The notes: generated by a model not told the origin, from the letters alone. Positions 35,967 through 45,827 are shown, counted from the first letter of the stretch. The stretch is 64,000 bases of DNA from Thalassotalea_F euphylliae (GCF_042682785.1 NZ_JBHUIB010000003.1:434001-498000); one strand, 5' to 3'. Numbers and translations: made by a program.

Positions 35967-36416
35967 TTAGTCTTCGCGACCAATGTAGGCTCTGACACTT
36001 GTTATTTTGCCATCACTATTAAAAGTAACAACATCTGTCACATAGAGCACTTCTGTGCTGTTTACGGTAATTTTAAGCTCGCCAGCAACAGCGTTGGCTG
36101 ACTCGAAGGTTCTTAGTATTTCGATGACAATAGATTCAGATGACTGGAAGTTTTTTTGAGTTTCTCTAATTGCTTCAGTCTTTCCTTTTACCGATATTTT
36201 CCAATCGCGCAACAGGATATCATCTGCAAACATACTCGCGACGCTATTTATGTCCATATTTTCATAGCTTTCTAAGTAGTATTGAAACTTGTTTAGGTTA
36301 CTCGGTTGTTCCTTGTTGTTTTTTACTGTGTTTGCACTAATAGGGAAGTGCCAGAAGGTAATAAACATCAGTAATACTGGGAACATCCATTTTGTATTAA
36401 AAATTGCGTTGTTCAT
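35967..36416 (-). CDS. Exported NTF2/SnoaL-like protein
   Basis: The 149-residue protein has an N-terminal hydrophobic signal (about 8-30, cleavage near PISANTV) and a cone-shaped SnoaL/NTF2-like domain: NKFQYYLESYENMDINSVASMFADDILLRDW and a C-terminal VVTFNSDGKITSVRAY. The fold binds small molecules, sometimes catalytically; no active residues can be assigned. It lies 33 bp after the GFA-family gene, likely an operon. Confidence 0.8.
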   Translation of the reverse strand: MNNAIFNTKWMFPVLLMFITFWHFPISANTVKNNKEQPSNLNKFQYYLESYENMDINSVASMFADDILLRDWKISVKGKTEAIRETQKNFQSSESIVIEILRTFESANAVAGELKITVNSTEVLYVTDVVTFNSDGKITSVRAYIGRED

Positions 36417-36449
36417 GCGTTATCTCCTTATTTAGCCGCTTTAGAGAAA

Positions 36450-36800
36450 TTAAAGCGCGTTTTTTCCATCAAACTGCAGTGTAGTCAAACTTCTCGAGTC
36501 TATGTTCTCTACACAACCCAAATTAACCCTAAATGTTCCCGGCTCATATGTTGTATCGTGAAATGGGTAAATACCGCAGCTTCTGCAAAAGTAATGATTA
36601 ACATCTTTATCCCCCCATCGGTATGTAGACAAATTCTGTTTGCCACTTAACAGAGAAAATTGCTCGGGTGAATAGGTAGATTTAGACATAATTGCGTTTT
36701 TACGAATGCAAATTGAGCAATTACATTGAAGGGCTTCTAGATTACTGTCTTCAAATTCAAATTGAATGTCGCCACAGTGGCATTGTCCTTTGTATTTCAC
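36450..36800 (-). CDS. GFA/CENP-V-family zinc protein
   Basis: The 116-residue protein has the zinc-binding Cys pattern of the GFA family: CHCGDIQFEF, LQCNCSICIRKNA and FCRSCGIYPFHDT. The founding member helps glutathione react with formaldehyde, but most members, including short ones like this, have unknown roles. First gene of a pair with the NTF2-like gene. Confidence 0.92.
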   Translation of the reverse strand: MKYKGQCHCGDIQFEFEDSNLEALQCNCSICIRKNAIMSKSTYSPEQFSLLSGKQNLSTYRWGDKDVNHYFCRSCGIYPFHDTTYEPGTFRVNLGCVENIDSRSLTTLQFDGKNAL

Positions 36801-36883
36801 TGGTATCTCCGTAATTTAGGTTGCTGTATATTTGTACAGTATCAGGTTTTGTCGAATTTACAACAGCGAATATGTTTAACGCT

Positions 36884-37315
36884 CTAGTTTTGCTGGTTAA
36901 GCCTGTGCCCTATACCTAGCGCTAATCCTGTCATTAGCCAAGCGATACCGACTAACAACACAATGTCGGTGACTTTTTCTGGATGGCGCAGCCACAGTTG
37001 AATAGGTAATAAACCGCGAACAATACAAAGTGTTGTTATGGTGTATATGCCGAGTTTTAACAAGGGAACTTTGCCTATAATTTTAGCGGCAGATAATGCA
37101 TAGCAAGCGACTAAAATGAATAATGAAGAGATAAATATGTTACCCAAAGGGGCTAGCCATGTGCTGTCTTTTGCTGATTGGATAATCTTTGGTGGTGCCA
37201 TTTGGATTGCATAACATTCTGGCCCAAAGTACAAACACGATAAGTGTGTAATTGCGGTCGCAGAAGAAATACATGCGACAGAGACAAGTAGCGCGTTAGC
37301 AATTGTTTTCTTCAT
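36884..37315 (-). CDS. Four-helix membrane protein of unknown function
   Basis: The 143-residue protein has four hydrophobic segments (about 5-25, 55-77, 85-108, 116-136) and an extracytoplasmic loop after the first with two Cys (HLSCLYFGPECYAIQMAPP). No family is recognised with certainty. It is oriented away from metG and separated from it by a terminator. Confidence 0.6.
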   Translation of the reverse strand: MKKTIANALLVSVACISSATAITHLSCLYFGPECYAIQMAPPKIIQSAKDSTWLAPLGNIFISSLFILVACYALSAAKIIGKVPLLKLGIYTITTLCIVRGLLPIQLWLRHPEKVTDIVLLVGIAWLMTGLALGIGHRLNQQN

Positions 37316-37381
37316 AGTGCTATTCCCTTAGCGAGTTGTTTAAAGTGTCTATTGTAAATAGTAGGGGGTGATAATCCCTAT

Positions 37382-37409
37382 AAAAAAGCCTGTCAAATTG
37401 ACAGGCTTT
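37382..37409 (-). terminator. Terminator of metG
   Basis: GCCTGTC/GACAGGC forms a strong stem; on the minus strand six T follow. It lies 22 bp past the metG stop. Confidence 0.87.
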
Positions 37410-37430
37410 GCAAACAACAAATGTGGTCGT

Positions 37431-39464
37431 TTATTTTACACGCATACCAGGTTGGGCGCCGTCTTCTGGATTGAGTATCCATAAATCTTTTCCGCCAGGA
37501 CCCGCAGCAAGCACCATACCTTCAGACATACCAAAACGCATCTTACGAGGCGCTAGGTTAGCTACCATAACAGTTAGCTTACCCTCTAAGTCTTCTGGTT
37601 GGTACGCTGATTTGATACCCGCAAAGACTTGGCGAGTTTCACCGCCAAGATCTAGCTCTAAACGAAGTAGTTTATCCGCTTTCTCTACATGTTCTGCTTT
37701 TACTATTTTAGCAATACGTAGGTCAATTTTCGCAAAGTCATCAAACTGAATCTCCGGCGCAATTGGGTCATCAGCTAAAGGACCAGAAGGCGCGGACTTT
37801 TGTGCATTGTCGGTTGCTAAAGATTCTTTAGAAGCGTCAATCATGTCGTTGATTTTATCCATCTCAATACGTTGCATTAGTGCTTTGAACTTATTGATTT
37901 TGTGATCTTTAAGTAGCGTTTTATGGCCTTCCCACACCAACTCATCATTCAAGAAGCCTTCAGTTTTCTCTGCAAGTGCAGGTAATACAGGCTTCAAATA
38001 CGTCATCAAGATGCGGAATAGATTAATACCCAGCGAGCAAATATCTTGAACTTCTTGTTGCTTGGACTCATCCTTCACTAACTGCCAAGGCTCTTTAACG
38101 GCAATGTATTCATTGACCTTATCTGCAAGCGCCATAATTTCGCGCATTGCCTTACCAAATTCGCGGGCTTCGTATAGCTCAGCTAGTCTGTCGCCGGCTG
38201 CCATTACTTCGTCGGCTAGTGCTTGGTCATCCACGTTGCTTGAAAGCATACCGTCGAAGCGTTTAGTGATAAAACTTGCGCAACGAGAAGCAATATTGAC
38301 GACTTTACCGACTAAGTCTGAATTTACACGCTGTGCGAAGTCTTCCAAGTTAAGGTCTAGATCATCAATACGGTTTGTTAACTTGGCTGCATAGTAGTAA
38401 CGCAAGTATTCTGGGCTTAAATGGTCGAGGTAGGTACGGCCTTTGATAAACGTACCTTTTGACTTAGACATTTTCGCGCCATTAACTGTTACAAAGCCGT
38501 GAGCGTATACTGAGGTAGGTTTACGATAGCCAGCACCTTCTAGCATTGCAGGCCAGAATAAGCTGTGGAAGTAAATAATGTCTTTACCGATGAAATGGTA
38601 CAGTTCGGCATCAGAGTTTTCATTCCAGTATGTATCGAAGTCGATATTTTCTCGATCACAAAGATTTTTAAAACTCCCCATGTAACCAATAGGGGCGTCA
38701 AGCCATACATAGAAAAATTTACCTGGCGCGTTAGGAATCTCAAAGCCAAAATATGGCGCATCACGGCTGATGTCCCATTGTTGTAACCCTGATTCAAACC
38801 ACTCATTCAGTTTGTTAGCCATTTCTTCCTGAAGTGAACCACCAGTCGTCCAGTCTTTAAGCATTTGCTCAAACGCTGGCAAATCAAAGAAGTAATGTTC
38901 TGAATCACGTAGTACTGGAGTAGAACCAGAAACAACAGAGCGTGGATTGATGACTTCAGTAGGTGAATAAGTCGCACCACAGTTGTCACAGCTGTCGCCG
39001 TTTTCGTCTTCACTGCCGCATTTAGGGCAAGTTCCTTTTACGAAACGGTCAGGCAAGAACATGCCTTTCTCTTCGTCGTAAAGTTGAGAAATTGTGCGTG
39101 TTTTGATGTGACCAGCCGCGTGTAGCTTGTTGTAAATCTCACTAGCAAACTCGCGGTTTTCATCGCTGTGCGTTGAGTGATAGTTATCGAAACTGATCAA
39201 GAAATCGTTAAAATCAGCCATGTGCTCTTCACGCACACCATCAATCATTTGTTCTGGAGTGATACCTAACTCTTGCGCTTTCAGCATAATAGGCGTGCCA
39301 TGTGCATCGTCAGCACACACAAAGTAAGTTTCGTTGCCGCGCATGCGTTGGAAGCGGACCCAAATATCGGTTTGGATATGTTCAAGCAGGTGACCAAGGT
39401 GGATAGAGCCGTTTGCATACGGCAAAGCACAGGTAACTAAAATTTTACGTTTTTCTTGTGACAT
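37431..39464 (-). CDS. metG: Methionyl-tRNA synthetase
   Basis: The ATG at 39464 gives MSQEKRKILVTCALPYANGS, matching E. coli MetG; the longer frame would start at GTG with no benefit. The 677-residue class I enzyme has the HIGH-type SIHLGHLL, a zinc-binding CPKCGSEDENGDSCDNCG, AKMSKSKGTF (KMSKS) and a C-terminal tRNA-binding OB-fold (DFAKIDLRIAKIVKAEHV), the long dimeric form. It is divergent from apbC, an arrangement also found in enterobacteria. Confidence 0.97.
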   Translation of the reverse strand: MSQEKRKILVTCALPYANGSIHLGHLLEHIQTDIWVRFQRMRGNETYFVCADDAHGTPIMLKAQELGITPEQMIDGVREEHMADFNDFLISFDNYHSTHSDENREFASEIYNKLHAAGHIKTRTISQLYDEEKGMFLPDRFVKGTCPKCGSEDENGDSCDNCGATYSPTEVINPRSVVSGSTPVLRDSEHYFFDLPAFEQMLKDWTTGGSLQEEMANKLNEWFESGLQQWDISRDAPYFGFEIPNAPGKFFYVWLDAPIGYMGSFKNLCDRENIDFDTYWNENSDAELYHFIGKDIIYFHSLFWPAMLEGAGYRKPTSVYAHGFVTVNGAKMSKSKGTFIKGRTYLDHLSPEYLRYYYAAKLTNRIDDLDLNLEDFAQRVNSDLVGKVVNIASRCASFITKRFDGMLSSNVDDQALADEVMAAGDRLAELYEAREFGKAMREIMALADKVNEYIAVKEPWQLVKDESKQQEVQDICSLGINLFRILMTYLKPVLPALAEKTEGFLNDELVWEGHKTLLKDHKINKFKALMQRIEMDKINDMIDASKESLATDNAQKSAPSGPLADDPIAPEIQFDDFAKIDLRIAKIVKAEHVEKADKLLRLELDLGGETRQVFAGIKSAYQPEDLEGKLTVMVANLAPRKMRFGMSEGMVLAAGPGGKDLWILNPEDGAQPGMRVK

Positions 39465-39570
39465 TTGTTTTAGATATTCGTGTATAAACACTTTTAGGTG
39501 GTAATCAATGGCGCAATAGTACAGAATTTAATGGTTATTTTCATTAAAATTTCTGGCCTACACTTAATTA

Positions 39571-40668
39571 ATGTTCAGTCAATTTTTCTCCCGAGATAAA
39601 TCTATTTCCGACGATGTTCAGCAACTCATAAAAGAAGCACTGAATAGTTATCGTTCTGAGAGTTTTCCAAACGGCATTTTACCCTTAGTGTCGGCATTCA
39701 CAGTTGAAACAAATAAACAGGGTATTTTAGTGACGGTTAGTTTGCCATTTCCGTGTCGAGGCGAACTGGCAGAGCTAGCTGAACAATTGTCGGCTTCACT
39801 AGAACAGTCAGTGATGATAAATGTTGATATTGATGTGAAAGCGGTTAGGAGTCATTCAATAGCAAACGTGAAAAACATTGTTGCGGTTGCTTCTGGCAAA
39901 GGTGGGGTGGGTAAGTCTACAACAACGGTTAATCTAGCCGCAGCGCTTGTAGCTGAGGGGGCCAATGTCGGTATACTAGACGCCGATATATACGGGCCGT
40001 CTATTCCACTGATGATAGGTGCGGGTGATGAAAAGCCTGGGTCTACAGATGGTAAGACCATGTTACCGATAGTGGCGAATGATATTGCTGCAATGTCTAT
40101 CGGCTTTTTGGTGCCAGATAGTGATGCTGCGGTATGGCGAGGTCCTATGGCGAGTACCGCGTTTTCACAGTTACTTAATGAAACGGCATGGCCAGAGTTG
40201 GACTACTTGCTGATTGATATGCCGCCCGGTACTGGTGATATTCAGTTGACGCTCTCACAAAAAGTACCGGTTGCGGGAGCTGTCATTGTGACAACGCCTC
40301 AAGATATAGCGCTTGCTGATGCTCAGAAAGGAATCGCTATGTTCGATAAAGTGAAAGTACCAGTGATAGGTGTTGTTGAGAACATGAGTTATCACCTTTG
40401 TGAAAACTGTGGTCACCATAGTCATGTATTCGGTCAAGATGGCGGCAAGGATATTGCGGATATGAACAGTGTCGCATTACTTGGCCAATTGCCACTTGAT
40501 GTCAGTATTAGAACCAATGCAGATTTGGGTGACTTTTCATATATTCGCCAAGCCAATAGTGACATTGGCGCACAGTACCGTAAAATAGCGCGCAACTTGG
40601 TGAGCAATGTATATCATCATTTAGATGCGCGTAGCCCAACTAATGCCAATATCGTTATTGAAAATTAA
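39571..40668 (+). CDS. apbC: Mrp/ApbC iron-sulfur cluster carrier ATPase
   Basis: The 365-residue protein has a short N-terminal MIP18-like region (about 10-95) and a P-loop NTPase with the deviant Walker A SGKGGVGKSTTT (about residue 110), DADIYGPSIP, LLIDMPPGTGDIQL and the cluster-binding CENCG. It binds and transfers 4Fe-4S clusters to apoproteins. Divergent from metG with about 105 bp between; dcd follows on the same strand after 35 bp. Confidence 0.95.
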   Translation: MFSQFFSRDKSISDDVQQLIKEALNSYRSESFPNGILPLVSAFTVETNKQGILVTVSLPFPCRGELAELAEQLSASLEQSVMINVDIDVKAVRSHSIANVKNIVAVASGKGGVGKSTTTVNLAAALVAEGANVGILDADIYGPSIPLMIGAGDEKPGSTDGKTMLPIVANDIAAMSIGFLVPDSDAAVWRGPMASTAFSQLLNETAWPELDYLLIDMPPGTGDIQLTLSQKVPVAGAVIVTTPQDIALADAQKGIAMFDKVKVPVIGVVENMSYHLCENCGHHSHVFGQDGGKDIADMNSVALLGQLPLDVSIRTNADLGDFSYIRQANSDIGAQYRKIARNLVSNVYHHLDARSPTNANIVIEN

Positions 40669-40703
40669 CGATGCTAATAAAAACCAAAAGGTAAACGAAT
40701 ACC

Positions 40704-41297
40704 ATGAGATTATGTGACAAGGATATACAAGCGTGTATCGATGAGGGGAAAATCGCGATTAGCCCGATGCCCGAAGATGGTGCCATTTCGGGGGTAAGTG
40801 TTGATATTCGCCTCGGCAATGAGTTTCGGGTATTTAAAAATAATACGGCTCCCTACATTGACTTAAGTGGTCCTAGGGAAGAAGTTCAGCAACAAATGAA
40901 CGCAGTGATGAGTGATGAAATTATCATCCCTGACGGCGAAGCCTTTTTTCTTCACCCTGGTGAACTAGCACTCGCAGTAACGTTTGAATCGGTGACACTA
41001 CCAGCTGATATCGTTGGTTGGTTAGATGGTCGTTCATCTCTTGCACGTCTTGGTCTAATGGTACATGTTACGGCGCACCGAATTGATCCGGGCTGGTCTG
41101 GTCAAATCGTTTTAGAGTTCTACAACAGTGGTAAGTTGCCGTTAGCGTTACGCCCTAAAATGAAAATAGCGGCGCTGAACTTTGAAACCATGTCAGGTAA
41201 AGCGGACAAACCATACAACAAAAGAGATGACGCTAAATATAAAGGACAAATGGGCGCAGTTGCTAGCCGGATTAGCCAAGACGATACTTCAGCTTAA
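40704..41297 (+). CDS. dcd: dCTP deaminase
   Basis: The 197-residue protein has the E. coli Dcd features: MRLCDKDIQACIDEGKI, GVSVDIRLGNEFRVF, the nucleotide/catalytic segment DGRSSLARLGLMVHVTAHRIDPGW (split here by meaning, with Arg and Glu active residues) and a C-terminal YNKRDDAKYKGQ. It converts dCTP to dUTP, the main route to thymidylate in Gram-negative bacteria. Probably cotranscribed with apbC; a terminator follows. Confidence 0.96.
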   Translation: MRLCDKDIQACIDEGKIAISPMPEDGAISGVSVDIRLGNEFRVFKNNTAPYIDLSGPREEVQQQMNAVMSDEIIIPDGEAFFLHPGELALAVTFESVTLPADIVGWLDGRSSLARLGLMVHVTAHRIDPGWSGQIVLEFYNSGKLPLALRPKMKIAALNFETMSGKADKPYNKRDDAKYKGQMGAVASRISQDDTSA

Positions 41298-41342
41298 TTT
41301 TGCAGTCACAGCGGCTTATTCTGAACCTTAGTTGAATATATG

Positions 41343-41375
41343 ATAGCCAATGCTTAGTCAGCATTGGCTATTTTT
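41343..41375 (+). terminator. Terminator of apbC-dcd inside the end of the YvcK-type gene
   Basis: ATAGCCAATGC/GCATTGGCTAT (11 bp) has a 7-nt loop and is followed by five T. The convergent gene's stop codon lies in the loop, so the hairpin does double duty as coding sequence for its last residues. Confidence 0.85.
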
Positions 41376-42286
41376 AAAGGAGAGTTGGTTTCGTTGATAG
41401 GTGGCACATCGGCTATACATTGATGAAGCGCTTCGACCAACTTTGCTTTGTCGTGATGATGGGCAACGTCATCGCATGACATATTATGGTATATGACACG
41501 CACTTTTTCTGATGTAACATCACGATGGTGGCTGATGACGCTATCCACCGGCAAACACCCTATATTTTCCTCAATCCATGCTAGCTTTTCATCGAGTGTT
41601 AATGTTGCAGCAGGACTGTTTTCCTTCACAATATTTTCTACAAACACGCAATGACCTTTGCGCCTCTTCAATGCTTTTGCAATATCTCGCACCAGAAGTG
41701 GCGGCACAACACTGGTTAAGAAGCTGCCAGGACCTAAAATAATTAAGTCGGCGTTGTCTATGGCAGTGACACATTGGTCTGGCGTCTTGACCAAAGGCGC
41801 AAGCATCAAATTCTTGGGCATGATAGGCATATCGTCAACAGACAACTCTCCTACACGACATCGGCCTTCGGGATAAAAGGCCATGAGGTCAGTAGGGGAC
41901 TCAGACATCGGAAGAACAGGTGTCTTAACGCGAAGAATTCGCCTAACAAGTTTTATTGATTCTAACGGCCTTGACTGAATCTGACCTAAGCCATAGAGAA
42001 TAAGGTTACCTAAGTTGTGACCACCCAGTTCATCTTCACCATCAAATCGATAGTTAAATAACTGGCTGCCAACACTACTGTCGTCAACGAGCTCGGTTAA
42101 ACAGTTTCTTAAATCACCCCAAGCGATAGAAGAGCTTCGTTTTCTGAGCCGACCTGTTGAGCCACCATTGTCAGTTGTTGTGACAATCCCTGTTAACTGA
42201 TCCTGCATAAAAGAAAGCGTGGAAAGTACGCGACCTAGACCGTGGCCGCCACCAATGGCAACAATATTTAATTTTTTTAGTTGCAT
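41354..42286 (-). CDS. YvcK/YbhK-family protein (2-phospho-L-lactate transferase-like fold)
   Basis: The 310-residue protein begins with the nucleotide-binding VAIGGGHGLGRVLSTL and TTDNGGSTGRLR, then GDLRNCLTEL, GHNLGNLILYGL and LGPGSFLTSVVPPLL, the standard blocks of the family. The Bacillus subtilis member YvcK binds UDP-GlcNAc and is needed for gluconeogenic growth and cell-wall balance; E. coli YbhK is uncharacterised. The role here is inferred by family. It converges on dcd and shares the terminator region. Confidence 0.92.
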   Translation of the reverse strand: MQLKKLNIVAIGGGHGLGRVLSTLSFMQDQLTGIVTTTDNGGSTGRLRKRSSSIAWGDLRNCLTELVDDSSVGSQLFNYRFDGEDELGGHNLGNLILYGLGQIQSRPLESIKLVRRILRVKTPVLPMSESPTDLMAFYPEGRCRVGELSVDDMPIMPKNLMLAPLVKTPDQCVTAIDNADLIILGPGSFLTSVVPPLLVRDIAKALKRRKGHCVFVENIVKENSPAATLTLDEKLAWIEENIGCLPVDSVISHHRDVTSEKVRVIYHNMSCDDVAHHHDKAKLVEALHQCIADVPPINETNSPLKIANAD

Positions 42287-42508
42287 ATATTCGGTAATTT
42301 CTTAACCAATTAGTTAAACTTTACTCATAAACCCTTAAAAAATAAAGTGAACGAGGGTAAGAGATCGGAGAAGAGAACAATTATATAGAAGTTGTGCTTC
42401 AATACACTCATCTAAATGATTGATTATGTAAAAAATAGTCAAATCGAATACTTACTGAACGAACAGCTAGAAGTTTCCGAAAAATTACGATTATTTTTAA
42501 ATTAATGG

Positions 42509-42537
42509 TTGACACTCACTAGGTGGCTGCCTAAAAT
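42509..42537 (+). promoter_or_regulatory. tRNA operon promoter
   Basis: TTGACA (42509-42514), a 17-bp spacer and TAAAAT (42532-42537) are followed by a GC-rich discriminator (GCGCCTCGC), the pattern of stringently controlled stable-RNA promoters. The upstream stretch 42287-42508 holds AT-rich DNA and no gene. Confidence 0.8.
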
Positions 42538-42585
42538 GCGCCTCGCTTTCGACGAGTACTAGGTCGCTCTGAGAAAGACAGCTGG

Positions 42586-42661
42586 GGGGCTATAGCTCAG
42601 CTGGGAGAGCGCTTCGCTGGCAGCGAAGAGGTCTGCGGTTCGATCCCGCATAGCTCCACCA
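42586..42661 (+). tRNA. tRNA-Ala (anticodon GGC)
   Basis: The 76-nt cloverleaf ends in an encoded CCA. The anticodon loop CTGGCAG is closed by CTTCG/CGAAG. The acceptor stem GGGGCTA/TAGCTCC contains the G3:U70 wobble pair, the key identity element for alanyl-tRNA synthetase. First gene of the tRNA transcript. Confidence 0.97.
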
Positions 42662-42751
42662 TCAGTGCTACCGCATTGGTAAGAATTCTAGTGATGAGAC
42701 TGATGTCTCGCACTGAAATAACGATTAAGTTGTTCGTTATTTTATTTCAGT

Positions 42752-42827
<76 letters not shown>

Positions 42828-42975
42828 CATTTTGGGAGTTGCCATCTAGGTCTGGTAACTGACCAAGTTAGCGAAAGCTAGCTGAAAAGTTTAAAGATGT
42901 AAGGTTAGTTCGCGGAATTAGCTTTACACTAAAACAAGAGGCTTTGTGAAAGCAGAGTGTCTGAAAAGTTTTAGT

Positions 42976-43051
<76 letters not shown>

Positions 43052-43199
43052 CATTTTGGGAGTTACCATCTAGGTCTGGTAACTGACCAAGTTAGCGAAA
43101 GCTAGCTGAAAAGTTTAAAGATGTAAGGTTAGTTCGCGGAATTAGCTTTACACTAAAACAAGAGGCTTTGTGAAAGCAGAGTGTCTGAAAAGTTTTAGT

Positions 43200-43275
<76 letters not shown>

Positions 43276-43423
43276 CATTTTGGGAGTTACCATCTAGGTC
43301 TGGTAACTGACCAAGTTAGCGAAAGCTAGCTGAAAAGTTTAAAGATGTAAGGTTAGTTCTCGGAATTAGCTTTACACTAAAACAAGAGGCTTTGTGAAAG
43401 CAGAGTATCTGAAAAGTTTTAGT

Positions 43424-43499
<76 letters not shown>

Positions 43500-43504
43500 C
43501 ATAC

Positions 43505-43532
43505 AAAAAGCCGGCTTTATGCCGGCTTTTTT
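43505..43532 (+). terminator. Terminator of the tRNA operon
   Basis: GCCGGC/GCCGGC with a TTTAT loop, flanked by five A and six T. The A-run would also let it work for the antiporter gene on the other strand. Confidence 0.9.
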
Positions 43533-43620
43533 CTTTTCTTTATTTTATGTTTATGCTGCGCCATCCCTTCTGTAACATTGTTCTAACGCACTTGTTATGT
43601 TGTGACAGAAGAAACCAAGG

Positions 43621-45204
43621 CTATGCCTTGGCTTCCTGTTGAGAGGACATCATGGCTAGGCTCTCTTCGGCAAAACCAACACCAGCTTCGTGGTAGAAGT
43701 TAAATACTTTGTTAATACCTAGTTCTTCTAATTGTTCACGTTCGTCGTCAAACCGCGCAATAGCGGCTATTTGGCCCTGATAGTTCGCAAGGCGCAATTG
43801 ATGAGTAATATTTATGGTGTCTTTTACGGAGGGGACAGCAATCATGACCAATTTCAGCTTGTCTAAATCAATCGTTTCCCAAAAATCTCGAGACTCTGCA
43901 TCACCGCAAAACGCTTGCACATGTTCTGTTGTTAACCAATCTACTTTAGCCCGTTCAGCATCAAGTCCCCAAACCTTCTTGCCCACTTGTTGAGCAATAG
44001 CGTTGTAGGCACCCATGCCGACACGGCCCATACCAACGACGACGATTGGCGCATCACAAGGCTGTTTGAATACGTCTTCTTCCAAACGTGAACTGCGCTC
44101 GTACTTAATAAGTTTCGGCTTGTTCTCCATGAACAAGTGTTCAGCAAAGCGGTAGACTACATTGGTTAACACAAATGAAATCGATACAGCGAGCGCTAGT
44201 ATCACTAACCACTCTTTTGATAGCCAACCAGACTGTACACTGATAGACGAAACAATGAGTCCAAATTCACTAAAGTTAGTCAGAACCATAGAGGTTAAAA
44301 AAGCCGAGCGAGCTTTCAGTTTCAGTGCACTAAACAATAAGTAAAACATCACAAATTTTACTGGTAGCATCAAGCAAATGAGTAGGGCAATGCCCAGCAT
44401 TTCCAGTGTCGGTAGCGCAGTAAAGCCGATAAGCAAGAAAAAGCCGATCAAGAATAAATCTTTAAAGTTAAGAAGTGATTTGTTTATTTCACTTGCTTTT
44501 GGATGGGCTGCCAAAAACATACCTGCAAGCAATGCACCTAAATCACCTTTTATTTTAACGAGTTCGAATAGCTCATAGGCGCCTAAAGCGATGAAAAAAC
44601 CGGTTAGTGGTATTAACTCACCGTGCCCTACAGTGTTTATTAAGCGATAAATTAGGGGTTTCAGTACGAATGCGAGAACTAACCCAAACGCCCAGTAGCT
44701 AGGAATTTTTCCTGTTGCTGCAACCAGAAAGATAACGGCAACGATGTCTTGCATAACAAGGATACCAATAGCTAATTTACCATGACGTGTGCGCATTTCA
44801 CCGTGATCTTCCATCAGTTTAACGACACAGACTGTGCTACTGAAACTTAATGCGAAGGCGACAAGTAACCCGGAAGACGTCGTTAAATCTGCAAAATAGG
44901 CGAGCCCTGTTATCGCCAATAGCTTGATCACGGCGAAGCAAAGCACTATCCAAAGCGTGCTGTGTCCTAGGGCACCTTGCCAGACTTCCGACTTAGTTAA
45001 ATCACCAATATTTAGCTTCAAGCCAATCGTAAATAGCATCAATGTGATGCCTAAGTTAGCAAGCGTTGTTAAACTGGCGTCAGCCTCAAGACCTAAAAAG
45101 TGCAGGACAAAACCTGCAATCAGATAGCCGATAGACGGTGGTAGAGAAATAACTTTTGCGCTTAAACCACATATAAACGCAAATAAAATCCAGATGAATT
45201 CCAT
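43621..45204 (-). CDS. CPA2-family cation:proton antiporter with TrkA-N domain (KefB/YbaL type)
   Basis: The 527-residue protein has about twelve membrane segments (1-370) with CPA2 motifs (SLPPSIGYLIAGFVLHFLG; ALSFSSTVCVVKLMEDHGEMRTRHGKLAIGILVMQD) and a cytoplasmic Rossmann TrkA-N domain (VVVGMGRVGMGAYNAIAQQ, about 390 onward) that binds NAD(H) or nucleotides and gates the channel. It probably exchanges K+ for H+. The ATG of this gene touches the stop of tesA (1-bp overlap at 45204), so tesA and the antiporter are one transcript. Confidence 0.9.
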   Translation of the reverse strand: MEFIWILFAFICGLSAKVISLPPSIGYLIAGFVLHFLGLEADASLTTLANLGITLMLFTIGLKLNIGDLTKSEVWQGALGHSTLWIVLCFAVIKLLAITGLAYFADLTTSSGLLVAFALSFSSTVCVVKLMEDHGEMRTRHGKLAIGILVMQDIVAVIFLVAATGKIPSYWAFGLVLAFVLKPLIYRLINTVGHGELIPLTGFFIALGAYELFELVKIKGDLGALLAGMFLAAHPKASEINKSLLNFKDLFLIGFFLLIGFTALPTLEMLGIALLICLMLPVKFVMFYLLFSALKLKARSAFLTSMVLTNFSEFGLIVSSISVQSGWLSKEWLVILALAVSISFVLTNVVYRFAEHLFMENKPKLIKYERSSRLEEDVFKQPCDAPIVVVGMGRVGMGAYNAIAQQVGKKVWGLDAERAKVDWLTTEHVQAFCGDAESRDFWETIDLDKLKLVMIAVPSVKDTINITHQLRLANYQGQIAAIARFDDEREQLEELGINKVFNFYHEAGVGFAEESLAMMSSQQEAKA

Positions 45205-45827
45205 TAGCTTCCCTTAATCATGTTGGCTGTAGCTTCTGCCATAATATCTACAATCAAAGGCTGTGCTTTAACATTCGGATGAATACCATCGGACTGCATA
45301 TTGTTCGTATCGATTGCAACGGTATTTAAGAAAAAAGGCATAAGCGGTACCTGTGCTTGTTGCGATACATCAACAAAGACTTGCTCGAACAGTTTGTTAT
45401 AACGCGGTCCATAATTTGGCGGAATTCTTATCGCCATTAGATGAACTTTGATGCCTTCTGCTTTAGCTAAGCCAATTATTTGTAACAAATTATTCTTTAT
45501 TAAGTCAGCCGGAAAGCCTCTAAGACCGTCATTACCTCCCAATTCAATTAACAAATAGTCGAATTTTTCTTTCGATAGAATTCCAGGTAAGCGAGATAAA
45601 CCGCCTGCTGTGGTCTCACCACTTATGCTAGCATTGATGATCTCGTAACCAGCGTTATTCGTTTTTAATTGCTGATTAAGTAAATAAACCCAGCCTTGGT
45701 TTTGTTTCATTCCGTAACTTGCACTTAGGCTATCACCCAGTAATAAAATACGTGACACAGCATTTGCGTTGAAACAAAAAGCAAGCAATAAAGCGGTTAA
45801 CATTAATTTGGAAGTGCATTTAAACAT
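45204..45827 (-). CDS. tesA: Lysophospholipase/acyl-CoA thioesterase I (SGNH hydrolase)
   Basis: The start at 45827 gives a signal peptide (MFKCTSKLMLTALLLAF, cleavage near NANAVSR). An ATG six codons upstream is also possible; longer frames are not credible. All SGNH blocks are present: LLGDSLSASYG (Ser), ISGETTAGG (Gly), IELGGNDGLRG (Asn) and SDGIHPN (Asp and His). The periplasmic enzyme hydrolyses acyl thioesters and esters. It is divergent from ybbA as in E. coli, here with overlapping start codons. Confidence 0.93.
   Translation of the reverse strand: MFKCTSKLMLTALLLAFCFNANAVSRILLLGDSLSASYGMKQNQGWVYLLNQQLKTNNAGYEIINASISGETTAGGLSRLPGILSKEKFDYLLIELGGNDGLRGFPADLIKNNLLQIIGLAKAEGIKVHLMAIRIPPNYGPRYNKLFEQVFVDVSQQAQVPLMPFFLNTVAIDTNNMQSDGIHPNVKAQPLIVDIMAEATANMIKGS

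Noticed and set aside
39465..39491. GTG start nine codons upstream of the metG ATG
   Set aside because: The family begins at the ATG at 39464, and the extension adds nothing conserved.
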